A stretch of 64,000 bases of DNA from Albidovulum litorale (GCF_025751495.1 NZ_JAOWKZ010000002.1:682001-746000), one strand, 5' to 3'. Numbered from the stretch's first letter, positions 17,780 to 26,447 are shown. Numbers and translations are program-made. Notes: generated by a model from the letters alone, not told the origin.

Positions 17780-19372
17780 CTATTGCTTCAGATCCTCGCG
17801 ACGGAACGCGCCCTGCACAATGCGGTCGATAACCATAGCGCAGAATAGGATCGCGAAGCCGCCCAGAAGGCCAGGCCCCTTGGCGGCATATTGCAGCGCC
17901 TCAAGGATGACCTTGCCAAGGCCGCCGCCGCCGATCAGCGAGATGATGACGACCATCGACAGGCACATCAGGATCGTCTGGTTGACGCCCGCCATGATCG
18001 ACGGCAGCGCCAGCGGCACCTCGACATCCTTCAGCAGCTGGAAGCGCGAGGCACCGAACGCGGTTGCGGCCTCCTTGATGCTTTCGGGCACGCCGCGCAT
18101 GCCAAGGGCGGTCAGGCGGATCACCGGCGGCATGCCGAAGATGATCGTGGCGAGAATGCCCGGCGGGTTGCCGGTGCCGAAGAAGGCGATGATCGGGATC
18201 AGGTAGACGAAGGCGGGCAGCGTCTGCATCAGGTCCAGAACCGGCTCTGCCGCCTTGTAGGCGCGCTGCGACTTGCCAAACCAGATGCCGAGGGGGATGC
18301 CGAAGACGACGCAGATCACCACGGCGGCGCCGACGAGCGCCACGGTTTCCATCGCCACCTCCCAGTAGCCCAGCATCGCGATATAGGCGAGCGATGCGGC
18401 GGTGAAGATCGCCACGCGCGGTCCCGCCGCGCGCCAGGCGGTAACGCAGATAACCAGCATGACGACTGGCCAGGGCGTGCCCGACAAGGCCACGGTGAGC
18501 GTCGTCAGGACCGATCGAACCCCCGCCGTCACCCCGTCAAACACATCCGCCCCGGCGCGGGCTGTTTCGTCGATCCGCGCCTCAAGCCAGCTGGCGATGG
18601 TTGAGAAAAGCGTGGCATTGCCCTCACCGAGAAACACTTGCGAGACTTCCTTTTCGGGGAAGACGTTCAGCAGTTCCGACGGGCTGGCCACGGTGAACTT
18701 GTAGATCGTCAGGGGCGCGATGGCGGCGACAAGGAAGAGGCCGAGCATGATATTCGCGGTCTTGCGCCCGCTTTCGACGGAGCCGGGCGTGATGCGCCAG
18801 CGGGAATATTGCCGCTCATAGACCGAATTGCCGAAGAAACCCTGCGCCAGCTTGACGGCCAGAAGCACGGCCAGACCGGTCAGAAGGATGCCGAAAGCCT
18901 CGGACGAGGCTGCCTGTCCTTGCGCGAGGCTATCCTCGGCGGCCTTGGTGAGGTTGGCCGCCAGTTTCTCAAACCGCGCCGGGTCCTCGCCCGCCGCCTT
19001 CGCCGCCTCGGCCCTTTGCAGGAACTCGGCCGCGCGGACGAACTGGGTTTCGGCGCGGTCGAGAAATGCCGCGCCGGGATTGCCCCAGAGCCCCCGGCCA
19101 AGCTGGACCCAGGCGATCATCTCAAGGATCAGGAAGCCCCAGAACATGCCCCAGATGCCACGCGCGGCGGCCCAGAGGGGGCCAAGAAGCGCGGCCCAGA
19201 TGTTGAACGTGGGCGGCATCCAGCCGGTGGCGTTGTGGATCTTGTGGAAGGCCGTGACGTAGCTGGCGCCGTTCGGTCCGACGAATTGCCGGATCGAGGC
19301 GTCGAGCGCATCGTGGTCGACATCGATGTCGGAGGCAGCCGTGACTTTCAGTTCCGTCGTTGAATCAGTCAT
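17780..19372 (-). CDS. Betaine/quaternary-amine ABC importer permease (ProW type)
   Basis: 530 residues from ATG 19372, which overlaps the ATPase gene by 8 nt. The C-terminal ~250 residues are a typical ProW/OpuAB permease, with the EAA-type loop (EAATAFGASRFQLLKDVEVPLALPSI) that contacts the ATPase. The N-terminal half is unusual: a hydrophobic pair (WAALLGPLWAAARGIWGMFWGFLI), then an Ala/Glu-rich stretch that looks helical and soluble, then extra membrane helices. Bacterial ProW proteins are about 280-350 residues, so this one carries an added N-terminal module. Last gene of the binding protein-ATPase-permease operon. Confidence 0.88.
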   Translation of the reverse strand: MTDSTTELKVTAASDIDVDHDALDASIRQFVGPNGASYVTAFHKIHNATGWMPPTFNIWAALLGPLWAAARGIWGMFWGFLILEMIAWVQLGRGLWGNPGAAFLDRAETQFVRAAEFLQRAEAAKAAGEDPARFEKLAANLTKAAEDSLAQGQAASSEAFGILLTGLAVLLAVKLAQGFFGNSVYERQYSRWRITPGSVESGRKTANIMLGLFLVAAIAPLTIYKFTVASPSELLNVFPEKEVSQVFLGEGNATLFSTIASWLEARIDETARAGADVFDGVTAGVRSVLTTLTVALSGTPWPVVMLVICVTAWRAAGPRVAIFTAASLAYIAMLGYWEVAMETVALVGAAVVICVVFGIPLGIWFGKSQRAYKAAEPVLDLMQTLPAFVYLIPIIAFFGTGNPPGILATIIFGMPPVIRLTALGMRGVPESIKEAATAFGASRFQLLKDVEVPLALPSIMAGVNQTILMCLSMVVIISLIGGGGLGKVILEALQYAAKGPGLLGGFAILFCAMVIDRIVQGAFRREDLKQ

Positions 19373-20435
19373 TCTTGCCCCCCTGAATGCCGCGCAAGAG
19401 CCGCGCCTTGTCGACGACGCCGACATCCTTGCCATTCTCCGTGATGATCACAGGCGAATAGGTGTCGACCGAAAGGTCGATCAACTGGTCGAGATCGGCG
19501 TTTTCATCGGCGCGCGGAGAATCCTCCAGCGACCGCTCATCTGTCGCCCGGAACTTCTCGATCGGCTCCATGATCGAGTGCGCCTTTACGAGTTTCAGCT
19601 TGGAGATGCCCTGCACAAATTCGCGCACGTAATCGTCTGCGGGTTTCATCACGATCTCTTCCGGCGTGCCGATCTGAACGATGACGCCGTCCTTCATGAT
19701 CGCGATGCGGTGGCCAATGCGGATCGCCTCATCCAGATCGTGGGTGATGAACAGCGTTGTTTTCTGAAGCTGGGCCACCAGTGCCTTGAACTGGTCCTGC
19801 AACTGCAGCCGGATCAGCGGATCGAGCGCCGAGAAGGGTTCGTCCATCAGAAGGATTTCCGGGTCGGAGGCCAGCGCGCGGGCAATGCCCACCCGCTGCT
19901 GCATGCCGCCCGACAGTTCCTTGGGCAGACGGTCCTCATAGCCGGTGAGGTTCACCAGCCCCAGCGCATGGTCCGAGATCGCCCAGCGGCGCGATTTCGC
20001 GACTTTGCGGATTTCGAGGGGATAGGCGACATTGTCCCGGACCGAGCGATGCGGCAGCAACGCCATGTGCTGAAAGACCATGCCGATCTGCTTGGCCCGC
20101 ACCTCGCGCAACTCGCGTTCGTTCAGGCTGGAGATGTCACGGCCCAGGATTTCGATCTGACCGGAGGTCGGCGCGATCAGCCGGTTGACATGGCGCACCA
20201 GCGTCGACTTGCCCGATCCGGAGAGGCCCATGATGCAGAAGATCTCTCCGCGCGGCACTTCGAAGCTGGCATCCTGAACGCCGACAACGCATTGGAACCG
20301 CTTCAGCACTTCGGGCTTGCCCAGCCCTTCTGCCTTGATCGCCTGCATCGCCTCGGCGGCGCGTGTCCCGAAGACTTTCCAGACATTTGAAAGCCTGACG
20401 ACTGGTTCGGCCATATCATCCCCCCGGGAGTTCAA
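19365..20435 (-). CDS. Betaine/quaternary-amine ABC importer ATPase (ProV/OpuAA type)
   Basis: 356 residues. Walker [14 protein letters not shown], signature LSGGMQQRVGIARA and Walker B ILLMDEPFSALDP are followed by a C-terminal CBS-like region (DQLIDLSVDTYSPVIITENGKDVGVVDKARLLRGI), as in ProV/OpuAA, where it senses ionic strength. The CBS region here is short (roughly one motif), so osmosensing may be reduced. It sits 51 nt after the binding-protein stop, a spacer filled by a strong hairpin. Confidence 0.92.
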   Translation of the reverse strand: MNSRGDDMAEPVVRLSNVWKVFGTRAAEAMQAIKAEGLGKPEVLKRFQCVVGVQDASFEVPRGEIFCIMGLSGSGKSTLVRHVNRLIAPTSGQIEILGRDISSLNERELREVRAKQIGMVFQHMALLPHRSVRDNVAYPLEIRKVAKSRRWAISDHALGLVNLTGYEDRLPKELSGGMQQRVGIARALASDPEILLMDEPFSALDPLIRLQLQDQFKALVAQLQKTTLFITHDLDEAIRIGHRIAIMKDGVIVQIGTPEEIVMKPADDYVREFVQGISKLKLVKAHSIMEPIEKFRATDERSLEDSPRADENADLDQLIDLSVDTYSPVIITENGKDVGVVDKARLLRGIQGGKND

Positions 20436-20461
20436 CGGCCGCCGGTCAGAACCGGCGGCCG
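20436..20461. repeat. 11-bp hairpin between binding-protein and ATPase genes
   Basis: GGCCGCCGGT (20437-20446) and ACCGGCGGCC (20451-20460), extended by C20436-G20461, form a perfect stem with a 4-nt loop. There is no T-tract on the transcribed (minus) strand, so it is not a simple terminator. Such hairpins after binding-protein genes commonly protect the upstream mRNA and keep binding protein in excess over membrane components. Confidence 0.65.
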
Positions 20462-20486
20462 GTCTTGGTGTGGTTGATGCAAGGGA

Positions 20487-21446
20487 TCAGTTGGCGAGCC
20501 AGCCGATCACACGATCCTCATTCGCCGCGACCCAGTCCTTGGCGTAGTCGGCCGGTTCTTTCTTGTCGATGACAAGAGCAAAGGTCATGTCGCTGACCTC
20601 TTCCGTCGTCCAGGCCGCATTGGCGAAGAGGGTCGCGACGTCCGGGTGGGTCTCTTCCAGCGCCTTCTGATAGTGGATGTGCAGATAGGCGCTGTCCCAG
20701 GCGCTGGCGGCCGTGGAATTCTCCAGCCAGTTCGGATCGTCGGTCGGCTGTTTCACGTCCCAGTTCGACGGGTCGTGCGGCGGCTCTTCCAGAACCTGAA
20801 GCTCATGCAGCGCGAAGACGTAATGCGGCGTGTAGCAGAAGCCGACCCAGGGCTTGCCTGCGTCGATTGCGGTATCCAGCGCGGCATAGGCCAGTGTCTC
20901 GTCGCTTTGCGTCAGTTCCATGGTCTGGTCGTAGCCGTAAGACTTGGCACGAACCTGCTCGACATTCGTCGATGCCCAGCCCGGCGCGCCGATCCAGACT
21001 TCGCCCTGTCCATTGCCGTCACTGTCAAACAACACCGCAATCTCGGGCTTGGTCAGATCGTCGATGGAGCGAATTTCATGAGCATCGGCCGTTGCCTTGT
21101 CGACGCACATCCCCTGAAACGCCTCGACCCCGTTCGGGTTCATCGCGACGGTGCCCTTTTCGGTCACATAGGTATCGTGAAGGTTCTGCTGGTTCGGCAA
21201 CCAGACCTCGGGATGGGCTTGCATGGAGCCACTGTCCATCGCCTCGAAGACGATCGGGTTTGTGCCGTTCTGCAGTTCGACCTCAAGTCCGAGATTGTCC
21301 TCGATAATAACCTTGAGAATGTTCGCCTCGGCGCTGACCGAGGGCCAGTTCGGAACGCCGATCACGATATCGGCGGCCATGGCGGTGGAGCCGAGCATGA
21401 ACGCGGACCCCAGAACGGTGCCGCCCAAAAGTTTGATATGGTTCAT
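20487..21446 (-). CDS. Glycine-betaine/choline-type substrate-binding protein
   Basis: 319 residues from ATG 21446 (MNHIKLLGG...), with a signal peptide cleaved after ...STAMA. OpuAC-family periplasmic binding protein. Early GVPNWPSVSAEANILK and later VWLPNQQN, GAPGWAS, KPWVGFCYTPHYVF and PNWLENSTAAS supply several Trp/Tyr residues suited to an aromatic cage for a quaternary ammonium group. Family knowledge supports glycine betaine, choline, TMAO or another betaine; the exact ligand is not readable. The adjacent catabolic cluster makes an N-methylated betaine used as nutrient plausible. GAGGG lies upstream of the ATG. Confidence 0.9.
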   Translation of the reverse strand: MNHIKLLGGTVLGSAFMLGSTAMAADIVIGVPNWPSVSAEANILKVIIEDNLGLEVELQNGTNPIVFEAMDSGSMQAHPEVWLPNQQNLHDTYVTEKGTVAMNPNGVEAFQGMCVDKATADAHEIRSIDDLTKPEIAVLFDSDGNGQGEVWIGAPGWASTNVEQVRAKSYGYDQTMELTQSDETLAYAALDTAIDAGKPWVGFCYTPHYVFALHELQVLEEPPHDPSNWDVKQPTDDPNWLENSTAASAWDSAYLHIHYQKALEETHPDVATLFANAAWTTEEVSDMTFALVIDKKEPADYAKDWVAANEDRVIGWLAN

Positions 21447-21781
21447 TTTATTGTTCCCTCTCGCTGTTGTTTCCGTGCCGGTCGCTGACCGGATGGTAGA
21501 AAGGATGAGCCTTCGAAGCCAGTTTTTCTGGGGTTTTTCCCCGACACCCAGACCGTGCGGACGCACTGCCAATGGCCGGAATGGCGATGCCTTCCAGCCG
21601 CTTGAAAAGTCCCTGCCCCCAATCAGGTCATATCGGCGCGGTATCGTGCAGACGCCGTCGCGCAGCTTCCTTCCTGTCACGAGGGTGAGTATTGCGGGCC
21701 TCGAAACATCTGCAAAACGATTATTTTCGAATAGAAAAATCGAAATTCCCGATATGGATATTCGGAAGGTACGGGTTGAGC
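21447..21781. promoter_or_regulatory. 335-nt spacer upstream of the importer operon
   Basis: No credible gene. The part next to the LysR stop is AT-rich compared with its surroundings and contains an imperfect inverted repeat CGATTATTTTC (21718-21728) / GAAAAATCG (21734-21742) that encloses TTCGAATA (21726-21733), the octamer also present before the LysR/flavin-reductase pair. It should contain the importer promoter, but I could not assign -35/-10 boxes with confidence. Confidence 0.45.
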
Positions 21782-22618
21782 CTATTCCCCCAGGTCGCGG
21801 ACAAGCCCCGGCAACCAGTCCCATCCCGTTGCTGCGTGGTCATTCACGACAAGGTAGGTATTGCGCGTGAATACAGGTGCCTCGCTGATTTCGAATATGG
21901 CGCCCGACGCAAGATGCGGCGCGGCCAGACGGTCGGGCAGATAGGCCGAGCCGCCATTGGCCAAGAGGAAATCGAGCGCCCAGATCGCGCTGTCGAAACT
22001 GACGCGGGAGATCCCCGCATTGGCGTAGGCAGCGGCATGCTGATCGCGGAACTCCTCGCCCAGGTCGACATAGATGTAGTCGGGCGTGAATCGGATCGGA
22101 TTGTCAGGTCGCGTGGCGTAAAGGACCAGCCGTTCGGGCTTCAGCGCATGGATGGTGCGATTGCCGTGGACCGAGGGCCGGTAGGTCATCGCGACATCGA
22201 CAAGGCCCGAGCCAAGCTGTCGTTCCAGCGCCTCATGCTCGCCCTGGCTTGCCGCCAGAGCCATGGTCGGGCTGAGCCGGTTCACCGCTTCGAAGAACGC
22301 CCGCCCCGGACCGGGCCAGAGATCGACATGGCAGCCGAAATTGCAGACCGACGTGACCCCTTCCGGCAACGAGGTTTCCTGCCGTGCCTGCCGCCAGAGC
22401 CCGGTCATCACCTCGGCATAGCGCAGGAGCTTGGTTCCGGCGGGTGTCAATGTGGCGCCGGATTTCTGACGGTTGAGCAGGGTCTGGCCAAGGGTTTCTT
22501 CAAGCCCGCGCAGCCGCGCCGTCACGGTGGATTGGGTCACGTTGAGCTTTTCGGAGGCCCGGACAAGCGAGCCGGTCTCGACGATGGTCAGAAAGGTCTG
22601 AAGCGTCACGATGTTCAT
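21782..22618 (-). CDS. LysR-type transcriptional regulator
   Basis: 278 residues, slightly shorter than the usual ~300. The N-terminal helix-turn-helix (MNIVTLQTFLTIVETGSLVRASEKLNVTQSTVTARLRGLEE) is followed by a periplasmic-binding-like effector domain. It is divergent from the flavin-reductase gene and thus the natural regulator of the eight-gene catabolic run, and perhaps of the importer downstream of it. The inducer is presumably the substrate of that pathway or an early intermediate. Confidence 0.9.
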   Translation of the reverse strand: MNIVTLQTFLTIVETGSLVRASEKLNVTQSTVTARLRGLEETLGQTLLNRQKSGATLTPAGTKLLRYAEVMTGLWRQARQETSLPEGVTSVCNFGCHVDLWPGPGRAFFEAVNRLSPTMALAASQGEHEALERQLGSGLVDVAMTYRPSVHGNRTIHALKPERLVLYATRPDNPIRFTPDYIYVDLGEEFRDQHAAAYANAGISRVSFDSAIWALDFLLANGGSAYLPDRLAAPHLASGAIFEISEAPVFTRNTYLVVNDHAATGWDWLPGLVRDLGE

Positions 22619-22633
22619 TCTCGACCCCGATAG

Positions 22634-22687
22634 TTCGAATAATTTGCATTTATGCTGTCAAACAATTCGTTTTTCAAATGCATTCGA
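22634..22687. promoter_or_regulatory. Nested inverted repeats, candidate LysR operator
   Basis: Inside the LysR/flavin-reductase divergent spacer: TGCATTT (22645-22651) is mirrored by AAATGCA (22676-22682), and outside these TCGAAT (22635-22640) by ATTCGA (22682-22687). TTCGAATA occupies 22634-22641 and a further AATTCG lies at 22664-22669. The spacing over about five turns fits tetrameric LysR binding to recognition and activation sites. Confidence 0.5.
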
Positions 22688-22732
22688 CTCTGGCAGTTTT
22701 TTCCTGCGACAGAGACGAACGGGAAACGAGCC

Positions 22733-23266
22733 ATGCCTGCCTGCCAGTTGAGTGCCGGAACTGACGTGCCACGCGATGCCTTCGTTCGGGCCATGCGGAT
22801 GGTTGCAAGCAGCGTGACTGTGGTCACCACTGACGGCCCCAGCGGGCGGCACGGTGCGACGGTCAGCGCCTTCACCTCTGTCTCGGCCGATCCGCCGACG
22901 ATCCTTGTCTGCCTGCGCGCCGACAGCCGGATCGCGCAGGCAGTTGAAGGAAACGGCCAGCTTTGCGTGAACGTCCTGCCATCCGAAAGCCGCGCCATCG
23001 CCGACCGCTTTGCGGGCAAGGATGACGCTTGGCTGGATGACCGGTTTTCCGGCATCGACTGCTTCGGCCGCCCCGGCGCCGCACCGCAGATCGACGGGGC
23101 CACGATCTTCGCCGGAAGCGTCGAACAATCGCTCCTGTCCGGCAGCCACCGCATCTTTATCATCCGCATCGCCACCGTGCGCGAGGGGATGGATCAGCCG
23201 CTGACCTATCTCGACGGGGCATATCACCGCGTCGTCCGCGACGCCGCACCGGTGCGCATTTCCTGA
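22733..23266 (+). CDS. Flavin reductase, partner of the FMN monooxygenase (TgnA class)
   Basis: 177 residues from ATG 22733 (MPACQLSAGTDVPRDAF). Non-flavoprotein flavin reductase family: VRAMRMVASSVTVVTTDG, GATVSAFTSVSADPPTILVCL and the terminal LTYLDGAYHRV match the flavin-binding core of RutF/HpaC-type reductases. These give free FMNH2 to a partner oxygenase. The luciferase-like monooxygenase two genes downstream is the obvious partner. First gene of the run, divergent from LysR. An earlier in-frame ATG at 22652 lies in the candidate operator and is not favoured. Confidence 0.88.
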   Translation: MPACQLSAGTDVPRDAFVRAMRMVASSVTVVTTDGPSGRHGATVSAFTSVSADPPTILVCLRADSRIAQAVEGNGQLCVNVLPSESRAIADRFAGKDDAWLDDRFSGIDCFGRPGAAPQIDGATIFAGSVEQSLLSGSHRIFIIRIATVREGMDQPLTYLDGAYHRVVRDAAPVRIS

Positions 23267-23278
23267 GAAAGAGCCTTC

Positions 23279-24760
23279 ATGAGCGATATCAAGACCTACC
23301 AGATGCTGATCGACGGAGAATGGGTCGCGGCATCGGACGGAAAGACTTTCGACAGCGTCAATCCCGCCACGGGCGCTGTCTGGGCGCGCATCCCCGAGGC
23401 GACGGCTGACGACGTCAACCGGGCTGTCGCTGCGGCGGATCGCGTTTTTTCCACCGGTCCGTGGAAGGCGATGACGCCAACCCAGCGCGGCCATTGCCTG
23501 CGCCGTCTGGGCGACCTCCTGGCCGAGAGGTCCGAGGAGCTGGGCCGGATCGAAAGCATCGACACCGGCAAGATGTTCAAGGAAACCCGCTGGCAGGCGA
23601 AATACATCTCGGAATTCTTTCACTTCTATGCAGGTGCCGCCGACAAGATCCATGGCGAGACGCTGCCGATCGACAAGCCCGACATGTTCGTCTTCACCAA
23701 GCGCGAGCCCCTGGGTGTCATCGCCGCCGTGGTCCCGTGGAATTCGCAGCTGTTCCTGTCAGCGGTAAAGATCGGCCCGGCTTTGGCCGCAGGCAATACC
23801 GTGGTTCTGAAAGCGTCCGAATTCGCCTCGGCCGCAATGCTGGAATTCGGGAAACTCATCGAGCAGGCGGGCATCCCGCCCGGCGTCGTCAACATCATCA
23901 CCGGGCACGGCGATCCCTGCGGCCGGGTGCTGACCTCGCATCCCAAAGTGGCGCGCATCTCCTTCACCGGCGGCCCGAATGCGGCGCGGCTGATCCTGAA
24001 CAACTCCACCAACAACTTCGCCGAGGTGTCGCTGGAACTGGGCGGCAAGTCGCCCTTCATCGTCTTTGACGACGCCGATATCGACAGTGCCGTGAACGGG
24101 GCCGTCTCGGGCATCTTCGGCGCGGCCGGGCAAAGCTGCGTCGCGGGCTCGCGGCTTCTGTTGCATGACGCCATCGCCGACGAATTCCTCGCCCGCATGG
24201 CCGAGATCGCAGGCACGATCCGCATCGGCGACCCTCTGGCCGAGGAAACCGAGATGGGACCGATCTGCACCGAGGGGCAGCTGGAAAACATCGAACGCGA
24301 GGTTGCCCATGCCCAGACCGAGGGCGGGCGGCTTGTCTGCGGTGGCCACCGTGTCGCCGATCTGCCGGGCCGCTTCTACGCGCCCACCATCATCGACTGC
24401 CCGAACCCCGACCTGCGCATCGTCGATACCGAGCTTTTTGGCCCCGTCTTGTCGGTCCTGCGCTTCAAGGATGAGGCGGATGCCATACGGCTGGCTAACC
24501 ACACCGAACACGGGCTGGCTGCCGGTATCTTCACCCGCAACGGCGCCCGTGCCCACCGGATGGTCGACGCGGTCAAGGCGGGCATCGTCTGGGTCAACAC
24601 CTACCGCGCGGTGTCGCCCATCGCCGAATTCGGCGGCATGAAGAATTCCGGCTACGGCCGCGAAAGCGGGTTTCAGGCGGTCTATGACTATACACGGCCA
24701 AAGACCGTCTGGATGAACACCTCGGACACCCCCCTTGGCAGCCAGTTCGTGGCGCGCTGA
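23279..24760 (+). CDS. NAD(P)-dependent aldehyde dehydrogenase (TgnC class)
   Basis: 493 residues. Catalytic Cys287 (AAGQSCVAGSR), general base Glu253 (SLELGGKSPF) and the cofactor lysine in VLKASEFAS are intact. It oxidises an aldehyde to the acid in the cytoplasm. Gap of 12 nt to the flavin reductase. In trigonelline degradation an aldehyde dehydrogenase acts on the ring-opened semialdehyde made by the two-component monooxygenase; the same order of chemistry would fit here. The betaine-aldehyde-dehydrogenase-like overall character leaves other aldehydes possible. Confidence 0.92.
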   Translation: MSDIKTYQMLIDGEWVAASDGKTFDSVNPATGAVWARIPEATADDVNRAVAAADRVFSTGPWKAMTPTQRGHCLRRLGDLLAERSEELGRIESIDTGKMFKETRWQAKYISEFFHFYAGAADKIHGETLPIDKPDMFVFTKREPLGVIAAVVPWNSQLFLSAVKIGPALAAGNTVVLKASEFASAAMLEFGKLIEQAGIPPGVVNIITGHGDPCGRVLTSHPKVARISFTGGPNAARLILNNSTNNFAEVSLELGGKSPFIVFDDADIDSAVNGAVSGIFGAAGQSCVAGSRLLLHDAIADEFLARMAEIAGTIRIGDPLAEETEMGPICTEGQLENIEREVAHAQTEGGRLVCGGHRVADLPGRFYAPTIIDCPNPDLRIVDTELFGPVLSVLRFKDEADAIRLANHTEHGLAAGIFTRNGARAHRMVDAVKAGIVWVNTYRAVSPIAEFGGMKNSGYGRESGFQAVYDYTRPKTVWMNTSDTPLGSQFVAR

Positions 24761-24781
24761 GCTAATTCAACGGAGAGAAAG

Positions 24782-25834
24782 ATGAAATTCCAACTCGCCA
24801 TCAACATGGAGCGGATCGACGACAGCCTCGACATGAAGGATGTCGCCCGCCACACGCTGGAAATGGTCCAGATGGCCGACCGCGCGGGGTTCGAGATCGC
24901 CTGGGCGGCCGAGCACCATGCGATGGAGATGACCATCGCGCCGAACCCGTTCCAGCTGCTGACATGGTGGGGCGACCATACGACCCGCATCCGGCTTGGC
25001 ACCGCCGTTGCCGTCGCCCCCTACTGGACCCCGATCCGGCTGGCGGGAGAGGCCGCGATGACCGACCTTCTGACCGGCGGGCGTCTGGAGTTTGGCATCG
25101 GTTCGGGCGCCTATCAGCGGGAATTCGACCGCATGCATCCGGGTCTCAAGCAATCCGACGCCTGGCGTTACATGCATGAGATGCTGCCGACGGTGAAGGC
25201 GCTCTGGGCCGGGGACTACGAGCACAACGGCGAGTTCTGGCAGTTCCCGAAATCAACCTCGGTGCCGAAGCCGGTGCAGAAACAGGTGCCGATCTGGGTG
25301 GCCGCCCGCGCCCCAATCACCTTCGACTACGCGGTCGAGCATGGCTACAACATCATGTCCTGGCCGCTGACCCGCCCCATGTCCGAGGTCGACCTCTATC
25401 TTGAACGCCTGAACGACGCACTGGCAAAGCATCCCGGCAAGAAGCGCCCCGAGATCGCGATGATGCGCCATACCGCGCTGGTGGACCGCGCCGACCAGAT
25501 CGGGGTGCCGATCGCGGCGGCCAAGCGGCAATTGTCGCAGTTCGAAAACCTCTTCAAGAATCTCGGCGACGTGAAGAACGGCTTTGCCAGGCAGATCCCG
25601 CTGGAAGATCTCGAAAACCGCGCCGAATACGATCCCCAGATGCTGTCCGACAACCTGATGTTCGGCACGCCCGACCAGATCATCAAGCGGCTGAAGGGCT
25701 ATGAGGAACGCGGCGTGGACAGCTTCATCTATTACGCCAGCCTCGGCCTCGGCCATGTCGAGCAGAAACGCTCGATGGAATTGTTCTGCAACGAGGTCAT
25801 CCCCGCCTTTGCCAAAGTCAAAGAAGACGCCTGA
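24782..25834 (+). CDS. Luciferase-like (LLM class) FMN-dependent monooxygenase (TgnB class)
   Basis: 350 residues, TIM-barrel bacterial-luciferase family. Marks: AGFEIAWAAEHHA near residue 35-47, IRLGTAVAVAPYWTPIRLAGEAAMTDLLTGGRLEFGIGSG, and a C-terminal MFGTPDQIIKRLKGYEERGVDSFIYY. Such enzymes use FMNH2 from a separate reductase, encoded 5' in the same run. LLM oxygenases of this type open N-heterocycles (RutA on uracil, TgnB on trigonelline). The ring-cleavage role here is an inference from the company it keeps. Confidence 0.9.
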   Translation: MKFQLAINMERIDDSLDMKDVARHTLEMVQMADRAGFEIAWAAEHHAMEMTIAPNPFQLLTWWGDHTTRIRLGTAVAVAPYWTPIRLAGEAAMTDLLTGGRLEFGIGSGAYQREFDRMHPGLKQSDAWRYMHEMLPTVKALWAGDYEHNGEFWQFPKSTSVPKPVQKQVPIWVAARAPITFDYAVEHGYNIMSWPLTRPMSEVDLYLERLNDALAKHPGKKRPEIAMMRHTALVDRADQIGVPIAAAKRQLSQFENLFKNLGDVKNGFARQIPLEDLENRAEYDPQMLSDNLMFGTPDQIIKRLKGYEERGVDSFIYYASLGLGHVEQKRSMELFCNEVIPAFAKVKEDA

Positions 25835-25847
25835 AAGGACACGCCGA

Positions 25848-26444
25848 ATGCCCGCCGAAATCCGACGGACGATCCTCAATATCCAGACCACCCATATCGA
25901 AGGCGGCAAGGGCGTGCCCGTGCCGACCAAGCTGATCGCGGCCATGGTCATCATCAAGAACCCGTGGCATGGGCGCGGCTGGGTCGAGGACCTGAGCCCG
26001 GAGGTGCGCGACCTTGGCCCCGAGATCGGCAAACTGCTGACCGGCATGATCCTTGATGTCACCGGCGACCGGCTGGAAGGCTACGGCAAGGCGTCGGTCG
26101 TGGGCATGGGTGGCGAGATCGAGCATGCACAGGCGCTGACCCATTCGCTGTGGTTCGGCAACCAGTTCCGCGATGCGGTGAAGGCCAAGACCTACCTCGC
26201 CTTTACAAATACGCGGGGTGCTGCGGGTACATCGCTGATGATCCCCCTGATGGACAAGGACGATGGCGGGCGGCGGTCACATTACCAGACGATCCATCTT
26301 TCCGTGCAGGATGCCCCGGCAGAGGATGAGATCATCGTGGCGCTTGGTGCCTCCATCGGCGGCCACCCCCTGCACCGGATCGGCGACCGCTATCAGGACC
26401 TGAAAGAGATGGGCCGCGATGTCGACAACCCGGCGGGTGTCTGA
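25848..26444 (+). CDS. Amino acid synthesis family protein (PF06684-type), function unknown
   Basis: 198 residues from ATG 25848 (MPAEIRRTILNIQTTHIEGG). I recognise it as the family named 'amino acid synthesis' (PF06684/DUF1185), for which no secure reaction is known to me. Conserved-looking stretches: the NPWHGRGWVEDLSPE segment, a central GEIEHAQALTHSLWFGNQFRD and IIVALGASIGGHPLHRIGDRY near the end. The His, Glu and Asp residues in these could form an active site. It lies between the monooxygenase and the hydrolase (13-nt and 3-nt gaps), so it probably acts on a ring-cleavage product. Confidence 0.75.
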   Translation: MPAEIRRTILNIQTTHIEGGKGVPVPTKLIAAMVIIKNPWHGRGWVEDLSPEVRDLGPEIGKLLTGMILDVTGDRLEGYGKASVVGMGGEIEHAQALTHSLWFGNQFRDAVKAKTYLAFTNTRGAAGTSLMIPLMDKDDGGRRSHYQTIHLSVQDAPAEDEIIVALGASIGGHPLHRIGDRYQDLKEMGRDVDNPAGV

Positions 26445-26447
26445 GGC

